Below, piece after piece: positions 33,877 through 42,996 of a DNA stretch of 64,000 nt (positions are counted from its first letter, which is position 1; each line of letters begins with the position of its first letter). Source of the DNA: Flavobacterium beibuense (GTDB taxonomy: Bacteria; Bacteroidota; Bacteroidia; Flavobacteriales; Flavobacteriaceae). Location of the stretch: contig NZ_JUIW01000010.1 in the NCBI RefSeq assembly GCF_004151245.1, positions 1 to 64,000 on the forward strand, given 5' to 3'. A model generated the notes under the pieces. The model did no database searches. It saw nothing but the letters and a program-made list of their open reading frames with translations, and was not told the DNA's origin. A program made the position numbers and the translations under genes.

Positions 33877-33903
33877 CAGCGCCTATTAAGGCGCTGTTTT
33901 TTT
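33877..33903 (+). terminator. Terminator after the 33444 gene
   Basis: Perfect 8-bp stem CAGCGCCT / AGGCGCTG with an ATTA loop followed by T7. Confidence 0.85.
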
Positions 33904-33952
33904 GTTTTTAAACAGTAAATTTTTCATCTTTAGCAAAACATTTTAGCAAAAA

Positions 33953-36748
33953 ATGAAAAAATCATCATTACTGTTATCGCTGCTTTTTACGGTAGCTGCA
34001 TTTTCTCAGTCTCAAGACTATGCAAAATATGTAAATCCGTTTATTGGTACCGGAGGACATGGGCATACCTTTCCGGGCGCCACAGTGCCATTCGGAATGG
34101 TTCAGTTAAGTCCTGATACCCGTATAGATGGCAGTTGGGACGGTTGTGGCGGCTATCATTATTCCGATAGCGTAATTTATGGCTTTTCGCATACGCACCT
34201 TAACGGTACAGGTGTTTCTGATTTTGGGGATATTATGCTAATGCCTACTATGGGTGAGCCTAATCTTGATGCCAAAGACTACTCATCAACATTTTCTCAT
34301 GATAATGAAACAGCTTCGGCAGGTTACTACGCCGTAAAGCTTGATGATGATAACATACAGGTACAGTTAACGACCTCCACAAGGGTGGGGCTGCATGAAT
34401 ATACTTTCTCTAAAAAGGGCCAGGCTAATATCATACTTGATCTTAACCATCGTGATAAGCTTATTATGGGTGAGGTAAGGGTAATTGACAGCAAAACCAT
34501 TGAAGTGCTTAGGGAAAGTTCGGCATGGGCGCGTGACCAGTATGTTTATGCCCGAATAGAGTTTAGCGCACCTGTAAAGGTAACGGCAGTTAATAATAAT
34601 GCTTTTGCTCCTGCAAAAGTGACCGACAGGTTTTTTGCGGGTTCACTACTGGCAATAAGCTTTAGTAAAGATGTAAAGAAAGGGGAGAAGATTTTGGTTA
34701 AAGTAGCCTTATCACCAACGGGTTATGAGGGTGCTGCCAAAAACATGAAACAGGAAATGCCTAGTTTTGATTTTAAGAAAACAAGAAAAAAAGCTGAAAA
34801 GCTTTGGAATAAGGAACTTTCTAAAATTGAAGTGACATCTGATAATAAAGAGAAATTAAATATTTTCTATACGGCCTTATACCATACCATGATGCAGCCT
34901 AATATTGCTATGGATGTGGATGGTATGTACCGTGGGCGGGATAATGAAATTCATAAAGCGCAGGGGTTTGATTATTATACGGTATTTTCTTTGTGGGATA
35001 CCTTTAGGGCGGCACATCCGCTGTATACTCTGATTGATAAGAAACGCACAGCTGATTTTATTAATACGTTTTTAACAGAGTATGAACAGGGTGGTAGGCT
35101 GCCTGTGTGGGAACTGGCCAGTAATGAAACCGACTGCATGATTGGGTATCATTCCGTTTCGGTTATGGCAGACGCTATGGCTAAAGGTATTAAAGGTTTT
35201 GATTATGAAAAAGCTTTTGAGGCTGCCAAACACAGTGCTATGCTGGATCATTTAGGGTTAGAAGCCTATAAGAAAAACGGATTCATAAGTATAGATGATG
35301 AGCATGAAAGCGTTTCTAAAACGGTTGAATATGCTTATGATGACTGGTGTATTGCACAAATGGCAATGATGCTGGATAAGACCGATGAGTATAATTACTT
35401 TATGGAACGTTCACAATACTGGAAGAACATTTTTGATCCGGAAACAGGACATATGCGTCCTAAAAAGAACGGTGGTTGGGATAAGCCTTTTGATGCACGA
35501 GAGATAAACAACAATTTTACCGAAGGGAACAGCTGGCAGTACACCTTTTTTGTGCCTCAGGATATAGAAGGCCTTATCGCTGCTTTTGGAGGTAAAGATA
35601 AATTTGAAGCCAAGCTTGACGAAATGTTTAGTCTGCCGAGTAAAACTACGGGGCGTGACCAGGCAGATGTTACAGGGCTTATAGGGCAGTATGCTCACGG
35701 TAACGAACCTAGCCATCATATGGCTTATCTGTATAATTATGTGGGCAAACCGGAAAAGACAAAAGAAAAAGTACATTACATACTGGATGAGTTTTATAAG
35801 AACTCACCGGACGGACTTATAGGTAACGAAGATTGCGGTCAGATGAGTGCCTGGTATATATTGAGCAGTATTGGCCTGTATGATGTTACACCCGGAGATA
35901 ATTACTGGCAAAAAAACGAGCCGTATTTTTCTGAAGCTAAAGTCCACATGGAAAATGGTACAACTGCTGTTATAAGAAAATCAAATTATAAGGAGGATTT
36001 AAAAGTATTTGACCCAATAGTAGGTACTCAGACAAAAGCATATGATAAAATTATACCTGTTCCGGTTATTGAGGCTCAAGGGAAATCGTTTAAGGATTCT
36101 ACTATGGTTTCTTTACATGCCCCTTTTGGTGGAAAACTTTATTATAATTTTGAAAGAGAGTCGGCAATTAAAGAATACAAGCAACTATTAACGGTTAAAA
36201 AAGGTTGCATGCTAACGGCTTATGCCGAAAATGATATGGGAGGAAGAAGTAAAAGTGTATCTGCCACATTCATAAAAAAAACAAATGATTATACCATTGA
36301 TATTAAATCAAAGTATAACAAATTATATCATGGAGGAGGGGCAGAAGGTCTTATAGACGGAATAAAAGGAACTACTAACTGGCGTAAAGGTGACTGGCAA
36401 GGTTACCAAGATCAGGATTTTGAAGCGGTAGTGGATTTGCAGGAGGAAATGCCGATAACGTTAATTGAGGCAAGTTTTTTGCAGGATAGCCGTTCGTGGA
36501 TATTGATGCCCGTAAAAGTGGAGTACTACGTGTCTAATGATAACAGGGACTTTACCTTAGTAAAAACCATTGAAACAAAAACAGATGCAAGGCAGGATAA
36601 TGTGATTGAGAATTACATAGCACATCTTAATAATGTTTCTGCAAGATATGTAAAGGTAAAAGCCTATAATTTCGGGACATTGCCACAATGGCATCAGGGA
36701 ACCGGAGGGCAGGCCTTTATATTTATTGATGAAATAACGATTAACTAA
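33953..36748 (+). CDS. GH92 family alpha-mannosidase with C-terminal F5/8-type domain
   Basis: A 931-residue exported glycoside hydrolase. Signal peptide ends at A-F-S-Q. The GH92 N-terminal beta-sandwich opens with Y-V-N-P-F-I-G-T-G-G-H-G-H-T-F-P-G-A-T, followed by P-F-G-M-V-Q-L-S-P-D. The (alpha/alpha)6 domain carries E-G-N-S-W-Q-Y (about 522) and the catalytic G-N-E-D-C-G-Q-M-S-A-W block (about 622-632). After the GH92 fold, residues about 780-931 form a discoidin (F5/8 type C) carbohydrate-binding module. Family members are Ca-dependent exo-alpha-mannosidases acting on N-glycans or mannans. There is no SusC/SusD pair or other CAZyme here, so it is not part of an obvious polysaccharide locus. 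Confidence 0.95.
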   Translation: MKKSSLLLSLLFTVAAFSQSQDYAKYVNPFIGTGGHGHTFPGATVPFGMVQLSPDTRIDGSWDGCGGYHYSDSVIYGFSHTHLNGTGVSDFGDIMLMPTMGEPNLDAKDYSSTFSHDNETASAGYYAVKLDDDNIQVQLTTSTRVGLHEYTFSKKGQANIILDLNHRDKLIMGEVRVIDSKTIEVLRESSAWARDQYVYARIEFSAPVKVTAVNNNAFAPAKVTDRFFAGSLLAISFSKDVKKGEKILVKVALSPTGYEGAAKNMKQEMPSFDFKKTRKKAEKLWNKELSKIEVTSDNKEKLNIFYTALYHTMMQPNIAMDVDGMYRGRDNEIHKAQGFDYYTVFSLWDTFRAAHPLYTLIDKKRTADFINTFLTEYEQGGRLPVWELASNETDCMIGYHSVSVMADAMAKGIKGFDYEKAFEAAKHSAMLDHLGLEAYKKNGFISIDDEHESVSKTVEYAYDDWCIAQMAMMLDKTDEYNYFMERSQYWKNIFDPETGHMRPKKNGGWDKPFDAREINNNFTEGNSWQYTFFVPQDIEGLIAAFGGKDKFEAKLDEMFSLPSKTTGRDQADVTGLIGQYAHGNEPSHHMAYLYNYVGKPEKTKEKVHYILDEFYKNSPDGLIGNEDCGQMSAWYILSSIGLYDVTPGDNYWQKNEPYFSEAKVHMENGTTAVIRKSNYKEDLKVFDPIVGTQTKAYDKIIPVPVIEAQGKSFKDSTMVSLHAPFGGKLYYNFERESAIKEYKQLLTVKKGCMLTAYAENDMGGRSKSVSATFIKKTNDYTIDIKSKYNKLYHGGGAEGLIDGIKGTTNWRKGDWQGYQDQDFEAVVDLQEEMPITLIEASFLQDSRSWILMPVKVEYYVSNDNRDFTLVKTIETKTDARQDNVIENYIAHLNNVSARYVKVKAYNFGTLPQWHQGTGGQAFIFIDEITIN

Positions 36749-36765
36749 TAAAATTAATAAGATGA

Positions 36766-37806
36766 TTAATCGTCATCTTCATCATCATTATCTTCTTCAA
36801 AATCATCATCGTCATCCTTTTCTTCACGTTCGCCGGGAAACATAAAGGATATTATAACGGAAACAGCCAATATACCGCCCACTACCATAAGCGATACCGG
36901 AGACGATATATGGTAAAACGGACTTATAAGCATTTTTACCCCGATGAAGGATAGTATAACGGCAAGGCCATAGTGCAGCTTGCTGAACATATACATAAAG
37001 TTGGCCAGTAAAAAATATAAGGCCCTTAATCCTAATATGGCAAAAATGTTAGAAGTGTAAAGGATGAAAGGATCATCGGGAGCGATAGCAAAAATCGCAG
37101 GGATGGAGTCTACTGCAAAAAGAAGGTCGGTAAATTCAATAACCGTAACCACCACTAATAGCGGAGTTGCTATGCGTACACCTTCTCTAATTACAAAAAA
37201 GCGGTCTCCCTCAAAGTTTTCAGTAACTTTAAAGAAACGGTAAACCAGTTTTGCACCCGGACTTTTGGAAAAATCTTTATTTTCGTCGTCATCTTCATGA
37301 GCACTCCACGATTTAATGCCTGCAAAAAGCAAAAAGAAGCCAAATAAGGTTAAAACTACGTTGATGCTTACCATTTGTCCAAAAACTTCCATTTCGGGCA
37401 AATATGTCATGTTTATAAGCTCTACGCCTGTGAATATAAATATGGCACGGAAAACCAATGCACCAATAATACCCCAAAACAAAACTTTGTGATGCAGGTG
37501 CTTGGGTACATTAAAGAACCCGAATACCATAATAAACACAAAGAGGTTGTCTACCGAGAGGGCTTTTTCAATCCAATAAGCACTTTGGAACTGGGCAAAC
37601 TGCTGGAAGCCCATAAGGTAATAAATTACCCCGCTAAAGGCCATTGCAAGCGATATCCATACTACCGACCAAGCTAACGCTTCCTTATTGCTTATTACAT
37701 GGCTTTTTTTGTTAAACACACCAAGGTCTAACAACAGCATAATAACGACAAGAATAGTGAACCCGGTTAAAATACCCGGATGGTTAATCAGGTGGTCATG
37801 GTTCAT
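36766..37806 (-). CDS. TerC/Alx-family integral membrane protein
   Basis: A 346-residue protein with about nine membrane helices. The TerC signature is present: S-L-S-V-D-N-L-F-V-F (with A-L before it, about 83-92) and F-A-V-D-S-I-P-A-I-F-A (about 216-226), whose acidic residues line the presumed metal path. The length and extra N-terminal helices fit the Alx type, which exports Mn2+. The last 20 residues are nearly all Asp and Glu. It starts 11 bp after gpsA and is probably cotranscribed with it. Confidence 0.9.
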   Translation of the reverse strand: MNHDHLINHPGILTGFTILVVIMLLLDLGVFNKKSHVISNKEALAWSVVWISLAMAFSGVIYYLMGFQQFAQFQSAYWIEKALSVDNLFVFIMVFGFFNVPKHLHHKVLFWGIIGALVFRAIFIFTGVELINMTYLPEMEVFGQMVSINVVLTLFGFFLLFAGIKSWSAHEDDDENKDFSKSPGAKLVYRFFKVTENFEGDRFFVIREGVRIATPLLVVVTVIEFTDLLFAVDSIPAIFAIAPDDPFILYTSNIFAILGLRALYFLLANFMYMFSKLHYGLAVILSFIGVKMLISPFYHISSPVSLMVVGGILAVSVIISFMFPGEREEKDDDDDFEEDNDDEDDD

Positions 37807-37817
37807 GGCTACTTAAT

Positions 37818-38813
37818 TTAATCGAGTTTATCGGTAAGTTTTTTAAATACCTGCTTTGCATCTTTACCTTCATATAAAATGCTGTATACGGCATCAATAA
37901 TAGGGGTTTTTGCTTTGTATTCTTCATTAAGGTTATAGGCACTCTTTGTGGCATAATACCCTTCTGCAACCATGCTCATTTCCATCATGGCCGATTTTAC
38001 GGTATAGCCTTTACCTATCATATTACCAAACATCCTGTTTCTTGAAAAAACCGAATATCCTGTAACCAGAAGGTCGCCCAGATAAGCCGAATTGTTTATG
38101 TTACGTTTCATTCGGTGTACCTTGCGTATAAATTTCTTCATTTCCCTTATGGCATTACTCATCAAAAGGGCCTGGAAATTATCTCCATATCCTAAACCGT
38201 GGGCAATACCCGCAGCTATGGCATAAATGTTTTTAAGCATGGCAGCATATTCTGTACCCACTATATCATCAGATATTTTGGTTTTGATATAATAGCTGTC
38301 AAGCCTCTTTGCCATTATTTTGGCTTTCTTTTGGTCGCCACAGGCAATTGTCAGGTAAGAAAGCCTTTCAAGCGCAACTTCCTCTGCATGGCAGGGACCT
38401 GTTATAACACCAATGTTTTCGTATGGAATGTCGTATTTCTCGTGAAAATGTTCGCCTACAATAAGGCTTGTTTCCGGTACGATACCTTTAATGGCTGAAA
38501 AGATAACTTTCCCTTCCAGGCTTTCGGTAAGTTTTTCAAGCTCTCCGCTTAAAAATGCCGAAGGGATGGCAAAAATTATATAATCTGCATAGGCTACCGC
38601 CTCATTAATATCGTTAGTAAGCTTCAGTTTCGCATTATCAAACTCAACAGAGCTTAGATAATTAGGATTGTGCTTCTGTAGCCTTATATGCTCGATGGCA
38701 TAGGTGCTCCTCATATACCAGGCAATTTCATTTACGTTTACACAAAGCATCTTTGCGATTGCCGTAGCCCAGCTTCCACCACCTATTACAGCGAACTTGG
38801 GAGTATCGTTCAT
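37818..38813 (-). CDS. gpsA: Glycerol-3-phosphate dehydrogenase [NAD(P)+]
   Basis: A 331-residue cytosolic enzyme that makes sn-glycerol 3-phosphate for phospholipids. Rossmann motif G-G-G-S-W-A-T-A-I (about 8-16), F-A-I-P-S (about 80), G-P-C-H-A-E-E-V-A (about 145), the catalytic Lys in L-K-N-I-Y-A-I-A-A-G (about 198) and G-D-N-x-x-A-L (about 214) are present. I chose the ATG at 38813, which follows a promoter with both boxes; the frame stays open to 38840. First gene of a unit with terC. Confidence 0.95.
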   Translation of the reverse strand: MNDTPKFAVIGGGSWATAIAKMLCVNVNEIAWYMRSTYAIEHIRLQKHNPNYLSSVEFDNAKLKLTNDINEAVAYADYIIFAIPSAFLSGELEKLTESLEGKVIFSAIKGIVPETSLIVGEHFHEKYDIPYENIGVITGPCHAEEVALERLSYLTIACGDQKKAKIMAKRLDSYYIKTKISDDIVGTEYAAMLKNIYAIAAGIAHGLGYGDNFQALLMSNAIREMKKFIRKVHRMKRNINNSAYLGDLLVTGYSVFSRNRMFGNMIGKGYTVKSAMMEMSMVAEGYYATKSAYNLNEEYKAKTPIIDAVYSILYEGKDAKQVFKKLTDKLD

Positions 38814-38837
38814 TTTAATTGTTTGTTTTACAAAGCC

Positions 38838-38869
38838 CAAATGTACTTAAAAAATACAGCATGTGCCAA
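38838..38869 (-). promoter_or_regulatory. Promoter of gpsA-terC
   Basis: On the minus strand, TTG (38869-38867), 21 bp, then TACATTTG (38845-38838). The spacing and the -7 box fit the Bacteroidota consensus. Transcription should start near 38832, about 20 nt before the ATG. Confidence 0.6.
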
Positions 38870-39035
38870 TGGGTTTTTATGTTAGCATATTATATAAAGG
38901 TCATATTTTTAAATATTAACATATTATTATGCCAATTTGATACAATTTAAAATCTTTAGGGGCGTTATTCTATAGAATTTTGTTCTAGACGAAGTTTACA
39001 ACAAGGTTAGTTAAATTTTTTGTTTTTGGTGTTTT

Positions 39036-39073
39036 AAAAGGCATTCGGGTCAAGCCGGAATGCCTTTTATTTT
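39036..39073 (-). terminator. Terminator of the iron alcohol dehydrogenase gene
   Basis: Stem AAAAGGCATTC / GAATGCCTTTT (11 bp) immediately downstream of the minus-strand stop at 39074; A/T-rich on both sides, so it may work in both directions. The remaining ~220 bp up to gpsA are AT-rich with nothing recognised. Confidence 0.75.
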
Positions 39074-40234
39074 TTAATAGCTCATCTCTACAATCGCCTT
39101 AACTTTTTCGGGCGTAACGTTTTGGCGTTCGCCCAACCCCTTCCAGCCGCGCTCTTCAAAACGTTTTACTATAAAGTCGGCTGTTTTATTATAATCCGAT
39201 GTATAATTAGATATCTTGGTTTCCATGCCCATTGTATGGAAAAACTGTACTGTTTTTTCTATAGCCTGCGTGGCAGCTTCTTCGGTGTCGGTTGTGGTAA
39301 TACCCCAAACCCTGCGGCCATACTGAGCCAGTTTGTCTTTTTTGGTATCAAACATTACCCTGTACAGGTTAGGGCCTATTATTGCCAGTGTGCGGGCATG
39401 GTCTATTTCATACAAAGCGGTAAGTTCATGGCCTATCATGTGTGTGGCCCAGTCGGTAGGTACACCTTTTTGTATCAATCCGTTAAGAGCCATGGTACAG
39501 CACCACATAAAATTGGATGCCAGTTTATAATCGGTTGGGTTTTCTGCCACATCCGGACCAATTTCTATAAGGGTTTGAAGTATACTTTCGGCAATACGAT
39601 CCTGTAACAATGCATCGTGCGGATAGGTTAGATACTGTTCCATCACGTGTGTGTAAGCATCTATTACTCCGTTTTGCAATTGCCTTTTAGGAAGCGATGC
39701 GATAACTGTTGGGTCGCAAATGGAAAATTGCGGAAATACAGCAGGCCCGCCAAAAGAAAGTTTTTCCTGTGTTTTTTCTATGGTTACAACGGCTCCTGAA
39801 TTCATCTCGCTTCCTGTTGCAGGAAGAGTTAATACGGTGCCAAATGGCATGGCATTACCTTCAATTCGTATTCTTTTTATCAGAATGTCTACAGGGTCGC
39901 CTTCAAAATTAACGGCAGCCGAGATGAATTTCACTCCGTCTATTACCGATCCTCCTCCTACTGCCAGTATAAAGTCCAGCTTTTTCTCACGGATAAGCTC
40001 AACGGCTTTCATTAAGGTTTCATAACGCGGATTGGGTTCTATACCTCCAAACTCGGTAATGTCATAACCTTTAAGGGCTTCAGTTACCTGAGTATGAATG
40101 CCATTTTTAAAAATGCTGCCTCCGCCATAGGCCAAAAGGACTTTTGCATTTTGCGGGATAAGTTTGGATAATTTAGCGATTTGTCCCTTGCCAAACACCA
40201 GGTTGACAGGGTTATAAAGTTCGAAATTTAACAT
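39074..40234 (-). CDS. Iron-containing alcohol dehydrogenase (YqhD/BDH-like)
   Basis: A 386-residue NAD(P)H-dependent metal alcohol dehydrogenase. Cofactor loop A-V-G-G-G-S-V-I-D-G (about 93-102), P-A-T-G-S-E-M-N (about 137) and metal-binding residues Asp in I-C-D-P-T-V (about 193), His in N-G-V-I-D-A-Y-T-H (about 214), then H-M-I-G-H-E-L-T-A-L-Y-E-I-D-H-A-R (about 265-281) are all present. The N-terminus (F-E-L-Y-N-P-V-N-L-V-F-G-K-G) is typical of the YqhD/butanol dehydrogenase branch, which reduces a wide range of aldehydes. Separated by 77 bp from nadD upstream. Confidence 0.92.
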   Translation of the reverse strand: MLNFELYNPVNLVFGKGQIAKLSKLIPQNAKVLLAYGGGSIFKNGIHTQVTEALKGYDITEFGGIEPNPRYETLMKAVELIREKKLDFILAVGGGSVIDGVKFISAAVNFEGDPVDILIKRIRIEGNAMPFGTVLTLPATGSEMNSGAVVTIEKTQEKLSFGGPAVFPQFSICDPTVIASLPKRQLQNGVIDAYTHVMEQYLTYPHDALLQDRIAESILQTLIEIGPDVAENPTDYKLASNFMWCCTMALNGLIQKGVPTDWATHMIGHELTALYEIDHARTLAIIGPNLYRVMFDTKKDKLAQYGRRVWGITTTDTEEAATQAIEKTVQFFHTMGMETKISNYTSDYNKTADFIVKRFEERGWKGLGERQNVTPEKVKAIVEMSY

Positions 40235-40311
40235 GATTAGAAAGTATTTTACCCAAAGGTACGAAATACCCTAAAAATTGTCGATAACGAATTGTTAAGT
40301 GTTTAGTCTAT

Positions 40312-40893
40312 TTATTTCTTATAGAAAAGATTATGATCTATATATTCCCAAACTTTTTGCGGAAGTAACGGCCTTATATCCTTACTGTCTTTTATACTGT
40401 TTCTTATAAAAGTGGAAGATATTTCTATAACAGGGGCATCTATCCTGTGTATTTTAGGATTGTTGATGAGCTCTTCGTTAGCTATTTCGGTATTAATGCG
40501 CGGATATACATAAATATCGTGGTTTTGCAGAATTATCTCATAGTTTTTCCATTTATGCAGGGAGTTAAGGTTGTCTTCGCCCATAATAAGTGAAAATTCA
40601 TGGGTTGGGAACTTTTCCTGTAAGTGGACCAGAGTGTTAACCGTATAATTAGGCTGTGGCAGGCGGAACTCTATATCGGTAGGTTTTAACCTGTCATAAC
40701 TTTCTGTGGCAAGAAAGGCCATCTCCAAACGATGATGGTCTTCAAGTAATGTGCTTTTCTTTTTAAGCGGATTGTGAGGGGTAACCACCAGCCATACCTG
40801 ATCAAGATTGGTAAACTCGGCCATGTGGTTTGCAATTATCAAATGCCCTGTATGTATGGGATTAAATGTCCCGAAGTACAATCCTATTTTCAT
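40312..40893 (-). CDS. nadD: Nicotinate-nucleotide adenylyltransferase
   Basis: A 193-residue enzyme that adenylates nicotinate mononucleotide in NAD synthesis. Signature G-T-F-N-P-I-H-T-G-H-L (about 7-17) and the I-S-S-T-F-I-R motif (about 166-172) are intact. The ATG at 40893 gives M-K-I-G-L-Y-F-G-T-F, the usual opening; the frame's longer start is not needed. Last gene of yicC-gmk-acyltransferase-nadD, 10 bp after the acyltransferase. Confidence 0.95.
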   Translation of the reverse strand: MKIGLYFGTFNPIHTGHLIIANHMAEFTNLDQVWLVVTPHNPLKKKSTLLEDHHRLEMAFLATESYDRLKPTDIEFRLPQPNYTVNTLVHLQEKFPTHEFSLIMGEDNLNSLHKWKNYEIILQNHDIYVYPRINTEIANEELINNPKIHRIDAPVIEISSTFIRNSIKDSKDIRPLLPQKVWEYIDHNLFYKK

Positions 40894-40903
40894 TTTAATC
40901 AAA

Positions 40904-41473
40904 TTATTGAGCGTAGGCCGTACCATATTTTTCGGCCATACGTTTCATAAGCATTTTATTTTCCATGCTTACGTTATTTGCTTCAGAAAATTCGCGCCCG
41001 AAGCAGTTTTCGGTATTCATTTTTTGTTTTTCCTGCTGTATATATTCGCTGGTAGCCATTATAAATTTTGCGGGATTTCCTGCATAGACCGAATTGTCAG
41101 GAATACTTTTGGTAACAACAGAGCCTGCACCTATAATTACATCATTTCCTATAATTACACCGGGTAAAATAATGCTTGAAGCACCTATAAAAACCCTGTT
41201 TCCTATTTTGGTGTTCTTAATTTTTGTGTAACCTAAAAATGTCCAGGTACTTGCATCATGTGCTAATATATGAACTCTGGGAGCTAAAGTAACATCATTG
41301 CCAATTTCTATATGCCAGGAATGAGAATCGTCTATAATGCAGCCTGGTTGAATATTGCAACGCTCGCCTATAGTAAAGCCTTTTTTGGTCAGTTCCTCAA
41401 CCATATTGTATGTACGAATGCCTAACAAGCGTTTTATTTTTGGTTTCGCCCAATTGATAAGCTTTCGTTTCAT
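40904..41473 (-). CDS. Hexapeptide-repeat (LbetaH) acyltransferase
   Basis: A 189-residue left-handed beta-helix transferase. Hexapeptide repeats run from about residue 55 to 140 (I-E-I-G-N-D-V-T, I-G-N-R-V-F-I-G-A-S, V-I-I-G-N-D-V-I-I-G-A-G-S-V-V-T) and end with the family's N-S-V-Y-A-G-N-P-A-K. His74 in I-L-A-H-D-A-S is a candidate catalytic residue. It resembles the acetyltransferases used in surface polysaccharide and O-antigen decoration; the acceptor is unknown. It is wedged between gmk (13 bp) and nadD (10 bp), an unexpected place for a polysaccharide-modifying enzyme. Confidence 0.85.
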   Translation of the reverse strand: MKRKLINWAKPKIKRLLGIRTYNMVEELTKKGFTIGERCNIQPGCIIDDSHSWHIEIGNDVTLAPRVHILAHDASTWTFLGYTKIKNTKIGNRVFIGASSIILPGVIIGNDVIIGAGSVVTKSIPDNSVYAGNPAKFIMATSEYIQQEKQKMNTENCFGREFSEANNVSMENKMLMKRMAEKYGTAYAQ

Positions 41474-41486
41474 ATAGGTTAAGTAT

Positions 41487-42056
41487 TTACTTTATAAACT
41501 CCTTTACAAGGTTATAAGCATCCTGTTTGGCAGTGTCAAGGTCATAGTTTTTTATAATTGTATCAAACTGTGGTGAAGTAGCCAACTCTACCGATGCCTT
41601 TGCGATACGCATGTTTATCTTGTCTTCGCTCTCTGTAGAACGGTTTTTAAGACGTCTCTTCAGTTCGTCAATACTTGGTGGTTTTACAAACACTGCAAGG
41701 GTTTCTTCGGGAAATTTCTTTTTAATGCGAAGTCCTCCGGCAACGTCAATATCAAAAATTACGTTTTTGCCCTGAGCCCAAATGCGCTCTACCTCGCTTT
41801 TAAGTGTGCCGTAAAAATTATCACGGTATACTTCTTCCCATTCTACAAAATCCTCCTGCTTAATATGTTTTTTAAACTCCTCAAGCGATATAAAGTAATA
41901 GTCTTTTCCGTTTGTTTCGCCATCTCTTGCACTTCTGGTTGCTGCCGAGATTGAGAATTCAAGGTTAAGCTCGGGCTGCGCCAAAAGGTGTTTTACAATT
42001 GTGGTTTTGCCTGATCCTGACGGAGCGGAAAATACTATCAGTTTGCCTTTATTCAT
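41487..42056 (-). CDS. gmk: Guanylate kinase
   Basis: A 189-residue enzyme that phosphorylates GMP to GDP. P-loop F-S-A-P-S-G-S-G-K-T-T (8-18), GMP-binding S-x-x-x-R-x-x-R near 37-44 (S-A-A-T-R-S-A-R), G-x-x-Y-Y-F (about 50-55) and the E-W-x-x-V-Y-x-x-x-Y-G-T block (about 71-82) match the family. Length is normal. Starts 26 bp after yicC. Confidence 0.97.
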   Translation of the reverse strand: MNKGKLIVFSAPSGSGKTTIVKHLLAQPELNLEFSISAATRSARDGETNGKDYYFISLEEFKKHIKQEDFVEWEEVYRDNFYGTLKSEVERIWAQGKNVIFDIDVAGGLRIKKKFPEETLAVFVKPPSIDELKRRLKNRSTESEDKINMRIAKASVELATSPQFDTIIKNYDLDTAKQDAYNLVKEFIK

Positions 42057-42082
42057 TGTGTATGCTTACGGTATTACCGTTA

Positions 42083-42940
42083 TTATAAAATATTTAAAAC
42101 CTGTTCTTTAATCTTTTCCAGCTCATCCTTCATTTGTACTACCAGCTTTTGCATTTGTGCATGGTTGGATTTAGAGCCCATAGTGTTTATCTCACGGCCT
42201 ATTTCCTGAGTAATGAAACCTAGTTTACGTCCGTTTGCCTCATTTCCGGCAAGGGTTTCCATAAAGTAATTAAGATGATTTTCAAGCCTTACCTTTTCTT
42301 CGGTAATATCCATCTTTTCAAGATAATAGATAAGCTCCTGTTCAAAGCGGTTCTCATCTACATTTACCTCAAGTTCCTTAATGGCATTACGAAGCCTTGT
42401 TTTTACATTCTCTATGCGTTCGCCGTCAAGCGCTACGGTTTCTTTCATCAGGTTAAGGATGTTAGATACCCTTACCAGGAATTCTTTTTCAAGCGCGATA
42501 CCTTCCGATACCCTGAAACTTTGTATGTTTTCCAGAGCCTGGTCTATAACTCCCTGAATGCTTGCCCATTCGCTTTCGTCAATTTCTTCACGCTCTGTTT
42601 TAAACGCATCCGGCATACGTACGGCCATTTTAAGAAGTTCGGTTTCATCACCGTTTACCACTTCTTTCATCTGGTTTATGTAAGACCTTACGATAGGGAT
42701 ATTTACCTTTGATGAAGTCTCCTCAGCAGTAACCTCTACAAAAAGAGAAAAATCAACTTTTCCTCTTTCCAGTTTTTGGGCTATCTGGTTGCGGAGCTTT
42801 AATTCCATTTCCCTGTATACCGATGGCATTCTTACACTAAGGTCTAAGCCTTTGCTGTTTAGGGATTTTATTTCAACGGTAATTTTTTTTGTGGGTAGTT
42901 GTAAAGAAAACTTTCCAAAACCCGTCATAGATTGTATCAT
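42083..42940 (-). CDS. yicC: YicC/YloC family endoribonuclease
   Basis: 285 residues, starting M-I-Q-S-M-T-G-F-G-K, the characteristic N-terminus, which fixes the ATG at 42940 (an upstream TTG keeps the frame open). The C-terminal DUF1732 part reads E-I-G-R-E-I-N-T-M-G-S-K-S (about 250-262). Members have been shown to act as endoribonucleases on small RNAs in some bacteria. Heading gmk and nadD is the customary order in Bacteroidota. Confidence 0.93.
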   Translation of the reverse strand: MIQSMTGFGKFSLQLPTKKITVEIKSLNSKGLDLSVRMPSVYREMELKLRNQIAQKLERGKVDFSLFVEVTAEETSSKVNIPIVRSYINQMKEVVNGDETELLKMAVRMPDAFKTEREEIDESEWASIQGVIDQALENIQSFRVSEGIALEKEFLVRVSNILNLMKETVALDGERIENVKTRLRNAIKELEVNVDENRFEQELIYYLEKMDITEEKVRLENHLNYFMETLAGNEANGRKLGFITQEIGREINTMGSKSNHAQMQKLVVQMKDELEKIKEQVLNIL

Positions 42941-42996
42941 ACAAAAAAATTTGTGCCACAAAGTTAATTAAAATTCACGAACGGTGAGGTAAGGGG

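Noticed and set aside
38940..39030. Imperfect inverted repeat TCTATAGAA...TTCTAGA upstream of gpsA, considered as an operator
   Set aside because: It is short, in strongly AT-rich DNA, and lies well upstream of the predicted gpsA promoter; without comparison to relatives it cannot be supported.
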